DNA of 35,954 nucleotides from the NCBI GenBank assembly GCA_040901705.1, contig JBBDYI010000102.1, forward strand, positions 1-35,954, written 5' to 3'. The notes below the pieces were generated by a model. It was not told where the DNA came from and did no database searches. It saw only the letters and a program-made list of their open reading frames with translations. Below are positions 1 to 6,340 of the stretch, in pieces. Position 1 is the stretch's first letter; every line of letters begins with the position of its first letter. The stretch comes from PLA5 sp040901705. Lineage in GTDB: Bacteria > Planctomycetota > Planctomycetia > Pirellulales > PLA5. The position numbers and the translations under genes were made by a program.

Positions 1-38
1 GGCTGTTGTTCTGTTGTCAAGGGCACTTTAGGGCCAAG

Positions 39-52
39 GTTTCACGTGAAAC
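39..52. promoter_or_regulatory. parS: parS-like centromere site (ParB-binding palindrome)
   Basis: The sequence GTTTCACGTGAAAC is a perfect 14-bp palindrome. It matches the inner 14 bases of the well-known bacterial parS consensus (TGTTTCACGTGAAACA); the two outermost positions here are G and G instead of T and A. ParB loads at such sites, which usually cluster within a few tens to hundreds of kb of the replication origin, and guides ParA- and SMC-dependent chromosome segregation. The site lies in non-coding DNA downstream of the SNF2 helicase gene. No parA, parB or dnaA gene is in the window, so function is inferred from the motif alone. Confidence 0.75.
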
Positions 53-220
53 GCGGGCAGTTTCGCGGCGCGACCTCGGCGCGCTTTCCGCGTACACTGC
101 GTTAGAAGGACGCCGGCGTTTTTTGGACTTTGCTAACGGCTGCTCGAAGCGTCCGTGTTTCAGGATGGAACTTGGTTGTGGGGCAAAGGGGACGGCGTGG
201 GATTCTGCGACGCCTGTGGA

Positions 221-2074
221 TCACGCCGCGTCGGCCAGCGGATGGCTCGGCGGCGCTAGCTTGAAGAGTCCGAATATCTCTTGCTGCGACATGCCCAGCT
301 TCGTCGGCTCCGCGCCGGACAGGATCATCTCGAACAGTTCGCGTTTCTCGCACAGCACCTGGTCGATCCGCTCTTCGATCGTGCTGCGGGTGACGAACCG
401 CGTCACCGTCACCGGGCCGGCCGCGCCGAGGCGATGGGCGCGATTGATCGCTTGATCTTCGACCGCCGGGTTCCACCAGCGATCGAATAGAAACACGTAC
501 CCGGCGAACTGCAAATTCAGCCCGACCGCGCCCGCACCGTAACTCATCAACAGCACGTGGCGGCTCGAATCCTCCCTGAAGCGCTTGAGCACGTCGTCGC
601 GCTTCTTGGACGGCACGCCGCCGTGATATTCGAGCGGTCCGAACGGCTGCAGATGCTGCTTGAGCTTGTCGAGCGTTTGCACCCACTGGCTGAACACGAG
701 GGCCTTTTGTCCGCTGGCGGCGACTTCTTCGAGATCGGCGGTAAGCCGCTCCAGCTTGGCGCTCGCGCCGGTGGCGGGGTCGAAATTGCAAACCTGTTTG
801 AGCCGCAGCACCAACTCGAACACGTGCTGGATGGTGACGCCCTCGCCCATTTCCGCCAGATGCAGCACGCCGTCGTTCTCGGCGCGGTCGTAGGTGCGGC
901 GCTGCTCGGTGGTCAGTTCCAGTTCGGCGTCGCGAATGAGCTTGGGCGGCAGATCGGTGAGGACTTGCTGCTTGGTCCTGCGCAGAATGTGATCGGCCAC
1001 GGCCCGGCCCATCGCCCGCGGTTTCATGTGCCGCGACAGATAGCCCGGCGAGAGAAACTCGAAAATGCCGACCAGATCCTCCGGGCTGTTTTCGACCGGC
1101 GTGCCGGTCAGCGCCCAATTTCGGTTTCGCGAGATGGCCCTGACGGTCTGGCTGGTCGTGCCGGTGCGATTCTTGATCCGCTGGGCTTCGTCGAGCACGA
1201 CGAGATCGAAATGGACGTCCGGATGCTCGACGAACTCGCGATCGCGCACGAGCAATTCGTAATTGGCGATCTTCACCGGGGCGGCGACCTCTTGCCACTG
1301 CCAGCGGCGTTTGGTCTGGTCGCCTTCGATCACCGCCAGCGTCAATTCCGGCGCCCATTGCGAAAACTCGCGGACCCAATTCGTCACCAGCGGCTTTGGG
1401 CAGACGAGCAACACGCGGCGCAATTCGCCGGTCCGCACGAGCAGCCGCACCGCCGTGATTGCCTGCATTGTCTTGCCAAGCCCCATTTCGTCGGCCAGCA
1501 CGGCGCTGTACCGCGGGAACAAGAACGCCACGCCATCGAGCTGATACGAAAACGGCTGAAACGGAAACGATAGCGCGTTGTCCGTCAGCAGCGTTTCCAG
1601 CGACGGCTGCAACAGATAGTGCAGGCGGTCTTGCAGCTTGACGACGTCGTCGGGCGGGCGAATCCGCGTGGCGCGGCGGTTTCCGATCGCTGTGGAGTCG
1701 ATCGTCGCGACGGATTCTGACTTTACATGCGACGGCGACAGCGCGGCGCTTGCGCCGAATGCCAAGATGTCGTTTTCAACCGGCGGGCTGAACAGGTAGC
1801 TCTTGATGCGCGGCGCTTGGCATCGCGCCGACACCGAAACGACCTGCGTTCGCGCCGCGACGATCGTGCTGCGGTCGAAGACCGTCGTCGCCGTCGGTCG
1901 AGAATCGTTCACACCGCCGGGCAAGCAATTGAAAGTCGCCAGTGAGACTGCCGGTGCAGCCGAGACCGTCAGCGCCGCATCGCCCCATCGCCGCACGTCG
2001 ATCTTCGCCGCCAGTTCGGCCGTCCATACCGCGGCCGGCGTCAGTTCGTCGTGCATCGCGCTTGCATCCGACAT
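221..2074 (-). CDS. SNF2-family DEAD/DEAH-box helicase (Swi2/Snf2 ATPase)
   Basis: Predicted 617-aa ATP-dependent DNA translocase of the SNF2/Rad54-like superfamily 2. The N-terminal ~160 residues are not recognised. The two RecA-like lobes follow: Walker A in ADEMGLGKTMQAI (about residue 195), Walker B DEAQ (about 295), motif III TGTP (about 320), a second lobe beginning near KALVFSQW, and motif VI QAINRAHRLG (about 545), followed by the typical TIEERI end. The enzyme should remodel protein-DNA complexes rather than unwind DNA; its partners are unknown. The frame also allows a TTG start at 2092. I chose the ATG at 2074 because GAGGG stands 7 bases before it, a better ribosome-binding site than the one crowding the TTG. 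The nearest upstream gene on the same strand ends 115 bases away, so co-transcription is possible but not shown. Confidence 0.93.
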   Translation of the reverse strand: MSDASAMHDELTPAAVWTAELAAKIDVRRWGDAALTVSAAPAVSLATFNCLPGGVNDSRPTATTVFDRSTIVAARTQVVSVSARCQAPRIKSYLFSPPVENDILAFGASAALSPSHVKSESVATIDSTAIGNRRATRIRPPDDVVKLQDRLHYLLQPSLETLLTDNALSFPFQPFSYQLDGVAFLFPRYSAVLADEMGLGKTMQAITAVRLLVRTGELRRVLLVCPKPLVTNWVREFSQWAPELTLAVIEGDQTKRRWQWQEVAAPVKIANYELLVRDREFVEHPDVHFDLVVLDEAQRIKNRTGTTSQTVRAISRNRNWALTGTPVENSPEDLVGIFEFLSPGYLSRHMKPRAMGRAVADHILRRTKQQVLTDLPPKLIRDAELELTTEQRRTYDRAENDGVLHLAEMGEGVTIQHVFELVLRLKQVCNFDPATGASAKLERLTADLEEVAASGQKALVFSQWVQTLDKLKQHLQPFGPLEYHGGVPSKKRDDVLKRFREDSSRHVLLMSYGAGAVGLNLQFAGYVFLFDRWWNPAVEDQAINRAHRLGAAGPVTVTRFVTRSTIEERIDQVLCEKRELFEMILSGAEPTKLGMSQQEIFGLFKLAPPSHPLADAA

Positions 2075-2189
2075 CGGCGGTCCCTCGGACAATTCCTCCG
2101 CTTAGCAGCGTAGCCGGGTAGGTCAGGCAAAGCGGCCAATCGGTCGACCATTCTCGAACATTGCAAACCGCGCCTGCCTGACGGCGCTT

Positions 2190-2816
2190 CTACGCGGCGT
2201 CCGCGACGCTCTCAACCGCGGACGCAACCGGTGTCCCCGTCGTTCGCGTGGTCGCGTCGCGATGGGCCTCGCCGACCGCTTCGCGAATCCGCTCGAATGG
2301 CTCGGCGAGGTCGAACGCCGCGCTGATGCTGGTTATCCGCTCGACGATCGTCGCCTCGTCGCCCCGACGCACCGCCGGCAGCGCGATCGTGCAGTCGTTC
2401 AACCGAAAACAATGAAACTTCGGCGGTCCAATCGCTCCACTTGCCGACATCGCCGAATCTCCGTGGCCTTTATCTCCGCCGGCCCGATCGCCGGCATGCA
2501 CCACCGCCAGCGGTGCGTCGACAAACGCTTGCGCCGCTAGCAAGGCTTCCGCGTCGACGAATACGGCGACCGGCTTCGCGGTGGTTTTCTCCAACAACGC
2601 CCGGCCGATCTGTTCGCCGTACAGGAAAGGTTGCAGTGTCGGACCGTAAAGTATTTCCTGCGCTCGGCTCGGCCGCACTGGGGCCGTGCAGTGGAATTCC
2701 AGCGGCCGGCCCGCGGCGTTGAGCAGCAAATAGCCGCCCACCAGACCACGGCCTGCAAGGTCGCACACGGTCACGAAACCCAATGCACCAACCGACTTGT
2801 CGCCACGCGCACCCAT
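2190..2816 (-). CDS. Conserved hypothetical protein, planctomycete type
   Basis: Predicted 208-aa soluble protein without signal peptide or membrane segment. The N-terminal half is compact and looks well structured (LVGGYLLLNAAGRPLEFHCT, then RAQEILYGPTLQPFLYGEQIG); the second half is more variable, with a short charged, glycine-rich linker and an alanine-rich end. I remember similar proteins from other planctomycetes but no assigned function. It lies upstream of the SNF2 helicase gene on the same strand, 115 bases apart, so the two may be co-transcribed. The frame can also start at a TTG directly before the chosen ATG. No catalytic motif is recognisable, so no function is proposed. Confidence 0.75.
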   Translation of the reverse strand: MGARGDKSVGALGFVTVCDLAGRGLVGGYLLLNAAGRPLEFHCTAPVRPSRAQEILYGPTLQPFLYGEQIGRALLEKTTAKPVAVFVDAEALLAAQAFVDAPLAVVHAGDRAGGDKGHGDSAMSASGAIGPPKFHCFRLNDCTIALPAVRRGDEATIVERITSISAAFDLAEPFERIREAVGEAHRDATTRTTGTPVASAVESVADAA

Positions 2817-3060
2817 CAAGGATTACCTACTCTTTCCATCTTGTCCGGTTGTAGCGTCTCTGCGGCACACACAAAGCATCGGGCGGTGCGGCGACCGACT
2901 TTAGCCGCGACAAGTTTGCCGTTCGTCGACCAAAGGTGGTGGAATCTTCGCCGATTCCAATTAGAATCAGGGAAGTTTTCGCCGCGACCGCTTCATTTGC
3001 CGCCAGACGCGCCGGAATGTTCCACGGACAGGTGCCCCACGGAAAGGTAATGGTTCCGCA

Positions 3061-3531
3061 ATGTCGAATCCGAATCCCGTTTCGTCGCTGTTCACGCAAG
3101 TCGACATCACGCCCTCCGCGTCCAGTAAACCGCAACAGACGCACGGCTACGGCGACGAGCACGCGATCTTGCTGCGGCAGATTCTCACGGCCCAGGATCG
3201 GCAGAACGAACTGATGGAAGAGTTGGTCAACCTGCTCGGCTCGCACCACAAGCAGCGGCAGCACGAGCTGGCCCAGTGGAAACAGGCCAACCCGCAACTG
3301 TCGAAGAGTTGCCGCAAGGCAGCCGAGTCTCTCTCGAAGGTGCAGGTCGAGTTCATCGACAAGATGACCGAGGAAGTCCACGACAACGCCGACGTGTTCA
3401 TGGACGGCGAATTCATGCTCAACGAATTCGTCGACCGCTTCGGCCCGAGAATGGCCCACCTCAACGGCGTGCTGCAAGTTCTGTCGCAACTGGGGGCGAC
3501 GAATAATGCCCCGCCGACGCCGACGCCGTAG
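3061..3531 (+). CDS. Conserved hypothetical protein, helical
   Basis: Predicted 156-aa soluble protein of unknown function. The first ~35 residues are polar and probably disordered. The middle (about residues 36-135) is rich in Glu, Gln, Lys and Leu with long predicted helices, e.g. LRQILTAQDRQNELMEELVN, and could form a coiled coil. The end is proline-rich (PPTPTP). There is no signal peptide or membrane segment. GGAAAGG stands about 13 bases before the ATG. The upstream neighbour is divergent, and the 244 bases between them should hold both promoters. Downstream, the gene runs into the 127-bp repeat element, whose long hairpin could also end transcription. I recall similar proteins in planctomycetes only. 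Confidence 0.7.
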   Translation: MSNPNPVSSLFTQVDITPSASSKPQQTHGYGDEHAILLRQILTAQDRQNELMEELVNLLGSHHKQRQHELAQWKQANPQLSKSCRKAAESLSKVQVEFIDKMTEEVHDNADVFMDGEFMLNEFVDRFGPRMAHLNGVLQVLSQLGATNNAPPTPTP

Positions 3532-3545
3532 CATTCACTCCTCAG

Positions 3546-3672
3546 TCTCAGAGGTTGTGAAAGAATCGAACATGAACAAGTCCAACCGCAACCTGTAGGG
3601 TGCTCTGTGAGCACCTTGGCACAACGCTTTGTGGTGCTCACAGAGCACCCTACATTCATTCACAACCTCTCA
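3546..3672. repeat. 127-bp repeat element with nested inverted repeats, copy 1
   Basis: This segment occurs again at 15709-15835 in the same orientation with no difference that I can find. It has outer inverted ends (AGAGGTTGTGAA at 3550-3561 against its complement at 3659-3670) and a perfect 22-bp inner inverted repeat (3594-3615 and 3633-3654) around a 17-base loop. Each inner arm contains a smaller palindrome, GGTGCTC-TGT-GAGCACC. It has no coding capacity. It looks like a small non-autonomous mobile element (MITE- or REP-like). It lies between two convergent genes, where the hairpin could serve as a bidirectional terminator. Confidence 0.85.
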
Positions 3673-3713
3673 GCATCAACTTCGAGTTTGTGTGATGCCC
3701 GACCGCGGTCGCA

Positions 3714-4871
3714 TCACGGCGAAACCGCCCGCACGCGGTGATTGTTCGTATCGCCGATGAACACGCCGCCGTCCTTTCCGATGGCGATTCCGTGCGGCCG
3801 GTCGAACCTGGCCCGCAGCGGGTCGCCGCCGTCGCCCGCAAAGCCACGTCCGTCCGGTGGCGTACCGGCGACCGTGGTCACTTCACCCGTTCGCGGATCG
3901 ACGCGGCGGATCGCCTGATTTTCGGTGTCGACGACGTATAAGCGGCGATCCGGCCCGATGGCGATTCCCTTCGGGCCGTTGAACATCGCCGACTTCCCAT
4001 CGCCGGCCGCGGCGTCTTGATAGCCCTGCTTGCCGCTGCCGGCCACGTGCCGCAGCTTGCCGCTCGATAAGTCCAGCGACCAGATGCTGTGCCCTTCGCG
4101 CAGCGCGATCCACAACGTGTCGCCGTCGATGGCCAGCGCCCGCGGCCCGAGCATGGGGCGATTTTTCGCGATGCCGCCGTCCTCCGGCAACCGCTTCTCG
4201 CCGTTGCCGGCGATGCTTTCGATGGTGTTCTTTTCGAGATCGATCCGCCGAATGCGATGGTTGCCGATGTCGGCGACGTACAGCCAGCGGTCGCCGGACA
4301 GCGCGATGCTGTGCGGCTGGCGGAATTGCGCCTTGCGTGCGTCGCCGGGCTGGTTTTCATCGCCGTCGCCGGCGTAGCCCGCCTCGCCCGTGCCGGCGAC
4401 CGTGCTGATCTTGCCCGTCGCCGCGTCGACGCGGCGGATGACGTGGTTCTGCATCTCGACGAAGTACATGTTGCCGCGCGAGTCGAACCGAACTTCGTAC
4501 GGCTCGTTGAGCGACGCCAGCGTGGCCGGTCCGCCATCGCCCGCGTAGCCCTTTTGCCCGTTGCCGGCGACCGTCGTCATGCTACTGGTCTTCAAGTCGA
4601 CGCGGCGGATGCGATGGTTTTCCACCTCCGCGACGTACAGCGCACCGTCCGGTCCGATCCCGACGCCAAACGGCTGCCCGATCGCCGCTTCGCGAGCAGC
4701 GACCGCCTCGTTGCCGTCCACGCCGCGATCATCCTTCGCGCGGCCGTTGCCGGCGACCGTATCGATCGTCGCCGCCGTTAGCCGTGCCGATGCCGCCGAC
4801 AAGATCGCGACGACAAGCGCCGACATCGCCAAACCACCGAGCAAACGCAAGACGCCGAGTTTGAGCTTCAT
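3714..4871 (-). CDS. Exported NHL-repeat beta-propeller protein
   Basis: Predicted 385-aa protein. Residues 1-33 form a signal peptide (MKLKLGVLRLLGGLAMSAL, ending near a Thr-Ala). The rest consists of six NHL-type repeats, each opening with VAGNG or a variant (VAGTG, IAGNG, VAGSG), followed by a GDGG-like loop, a P-x-G/S-I-A-I strand and an N-H-R-I-R-R-V/I-D strand. Six repeats fit a complete six-bladed propeller. NHL propellers bind proteins, carbohydrates or RNA; an exported one most likely has a binding or surface role, but the ligand cannot be read from the sequence. No catalytic motif was seen. The gene is divergent from the next one (187 bases between starts) and convergent with the 156-aa gene, with the repeat element between them. 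Confidence 0.88.
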   Translation of the reverse strand: MKLKLGVLRLLGGLAMSALVVAILSAASARLTAATIDTVAGNGRAKDDRGVDGNEAVAAREAAIGQPFGVGIGPDGALYVAEVENHRIRRVDLKTSSMTTVAGNGQKGYAGDGGPATLASLNEPYEVRFDSRGNMYFVEMQNHVIRRVDAATGKISTVAGTGEAGYAGDGDENQPGDARKAQFRQPHSIALSGDRWLYVADIGNHRIRRIDLEKNTIESIAGNGEKRLPEDGGIAKNRPMLGPRALAIDGDTLWIALREGHSIWSLDLSSGKLRHVAGSGKQGYQDAAAGDGKSAMFNGPKGIAIGPDRRLYVVDTENQAIRRVDPRTGEVTTVAGTPPDGRGFAGDGGDPLRARFDRPHGIAIGKDGGVFIGDTNNHRVRAVSP

Positions 4872-5058
4872 TCGTGTTGTCCGTTTCTCTGATGGGTGCC
4901 ACTCGACTCGAATTGAACCAGCATTTTACGCTCTGGCGTCGGCCAGCAACAATCGCCGCATCCCGCCGCGAAAAAACTCGCGGGAACTTTGCCGCTGCAT
5001 TGTTCGTCCAACCGTCGGACATTTCAACTCCCGCACTTCCAGTGACGAGGATACCGTC

Positions 5059-5745
5059 ATGCGCAGTCTCGCGCTGTCGCTTGCGCTGTTGACTGCGCTG
5101 GCCGCCGCCGGTATGCGGTCGCCAGCGCTGACGCCGACCGACGCGACGAACGTGGCCCCGCCGGTGCAGCCCCTCGAATCTTCATCGCAGCGGGCAACTG
5201 CGACCAAGGATTGCCTCTGCCAGTCGGGCAACGACAGCCGGCCACGCGACGCGACCACGCTCGCACTTGATGTTTTCTCCGACGATTTCTCCTACGACGA
5301 CCGGGCCCTCTGGCACGCTCACGGCCAACAGATTTGCAAGTCGGGCTGCGCCGCCAGCAATCACCCCACGCTCGATCTCACGGCTTTCGAGTTTCGTCGC
5401 TTACTAACCGAATACGCATCCTCGCCCGCGGACGAAAACGGCTCGGCTTTCGAGGCGCTGCTGTATTTCGGCAAGCAAACCCGCGACCTGCTCGCCCGCG
5501 AAGGTGCGTCGCCGCTCGACCAGCCTCATGCCCGCCGGCTCGCTCGCGAACTTTCGCGGACGCACGCCCGCGTTTCGGTGCGGATCATCGACGCCGACGG
5601 CCGCCGCCGCGTATGGCTGCCGCCGACGCGCGTGCCGCTCGATCGCCGCCACGTGTTCACGATGGAGACCGTCGACCTCCAACCGCTGGTGACCAGCGGC
5701 ACCGTCAAGCGCGTCGGGCAGGACTACCTGTGGGTGCGATTGTGA
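5059..5745 (+). CDS. Small exported hypothetical protein
   Basis: Predicted 228-aa protein with a signal peptide (MRSLALSLALLTALAAAG). I chose the ATG at 5059 because the signal peptide starts there and GACGAGG stands 8 bases before it, although the frame is open further upstream. The mature part has an unusual cysteine pattern (DCLCQSGN near residue 51 and CKSGC near residue 95) that could bind metal or form disulfides, then a helical part (FEFRRLLTEYAS) and a beta-rich end. I do not recognise a family. Oddly, the same frame continues as coding-like DNA beyond the TGA at 5743-5745 (separate entry), so the protein may once have been, or may still be, about 60 residues longer. Confidence 0.65.
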   Translation: MRSLALSLALLTALAAAGMRSPALTPTDATNVAPPVQPLESSSQRATATKDCLCQSGNDSRPRDATTLALDVFSDDFSYDDRALWHAHGQQICKSGCAASNHPTLDLTAFEFRRLLTEYASSPADENGSAFEALLYFGKQTRDLLAREGASPLDQPHARRLARELSRTHARVSVRIIDADGRRRVWLPPTRVPLDRRHVFTMETVDLQPLVTSGTVKRVGQDYLWVRL

Positions 5746-5928
5746 ATCGAAGGGGCCCACTTCGTGGCCGGACCGTGGTTCGCGGTCCAATCTTCGGGCG
5801 AGTGGCGGGAAGTCGACCGCATCTGGATCAGTAACGGCCAACATAGCCAAACCGCGCGGGCGGAAATCCGCGTCGAACTCGAGGAGCCAAACCATGACAC
5901 GTTCTCGCTCATTTCAGCCCGGCCGTAA
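5746..5928 (+). pseudogene. Coding-like extension after the TGA of the preceding gene
   Basis: Directly after the stop at 5743-5745 the same frame stays open for 60 codons up to TAA 5926-5928. It reads like a protein (GPWFAVQSSGEWREVDRIWI, then ARAEIRVELEEP). I counted 45 of 60 codons ending in G or C, as in the true genes around it. Possibilities are a gene split by a point mutation to TGA, a short separate gene starting at GTG 5764, or stop-codon readthrough. Nothing in the sequence decides between them. Confidence 0.4.
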
Positions 5929-5974
5929 CGCGAATCGTCACAACCGCCATTTCGACGTGCAATCGGATTCGAAA

Positions 5975-6115
5975 CACGGAGGCACGGAGACACGGAGGAA
6001 AACGAATGAAGAATGCAGAATGAAAAATGAAAAATGCACGGCGTCACGACATTCGGTGGCCGCTCATTCTGCTTTCTTCATTTTGCCTTTTGCATATCTG
6101 TGTGTCTCCGTAGTA
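5975..6115. repeat. Inverted repeat with period-8 and period-7 units
   Basis: The left arm starts with three tandem 8-mers (CACGGAGG, CACGGAGA, CACGGAGG at 5975-5998). Then come five tandem 7-mers (GAATGAA, GAATGCA, GAATGAA, AAATGAA, AAATGCA at 6004-6038). The right arm (about 6064-6115) repeats this in reverse complement: 7-mers such as CATTCTG, CTTTCTT and CATTTTG, then GTGTGTCTCCGTA. The whole can fold into a long imperfect hairpin. It is intergenic, upstream of the DUF2330-like gene, and I see no gene in it. Confidence 0.8.
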
Positions 6116-6161
6116 CTGCTCCGCAACTTCTTGCTGGCATGCACAAATCTACGTTGGTTCG

Positions 6162-6302
6162 TTTTTCAACGCAGAGTACGCGGAGGGCGCGCAGAGGTCG
6201 CAAAGAAGACGTTTTTGGAAACCTTGCCAATTCGCCGTTGCACTCGCTCATGCATTTCTCTGCGTCCTTTGCGAAACCTCTGCGACCTCTGCGTTAAAAA
6301 AC
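6162..6302. repeat. Inverted repeat with ACGCAGAG-type units
   Basis: The left arm (about 6162-6206) begins TTTTTCAACGCAGAG and continues with degenerate repeats of CGCRGAGG. The right arm (about 6256-6302) ends with the complement, CTCTGCGTTAAAAA. About 50 bases lie between the arms. This is a second, separate hairpin-forming repeat right after the one at 5975-6115. Similar 'ACGCAGAG' and 'CACGGAGG' intergenic repeats are familiar to me from planctomycete and other genomes; origin and role are unknown. It lies 38 bases before the likely start of the next gene and may act in its leader. Confidence 0.75.
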
Positions 6303-6340
6303 AAATCAGCTTGTTTTTGGTTGCGGCCGACAGTTGCTCC

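Noticed and set aside
213..221. DnaA-box-like TGTGGATCA near the parS site
   Set aside because: It matches the consensus at only 7 of 9 positions, is single, and overlaps the end of the helicase gene. One imperfect box is no evidence for an origin.
5770..5795. Hairpin GGACCG...CGGTCC as terminator of the preceding gene
   Set aside because: No T run follows, and it lies inside the coding-like continuation after the TGA, so the self-complementarity may be chance.
5894..6340. Upstream 149 codons of the DUF2330-like frame
   Set aside because: They translate intergenic inverted repeats, and a natural signal peptide starts only at about 6341. The open frame here is taken as chance.
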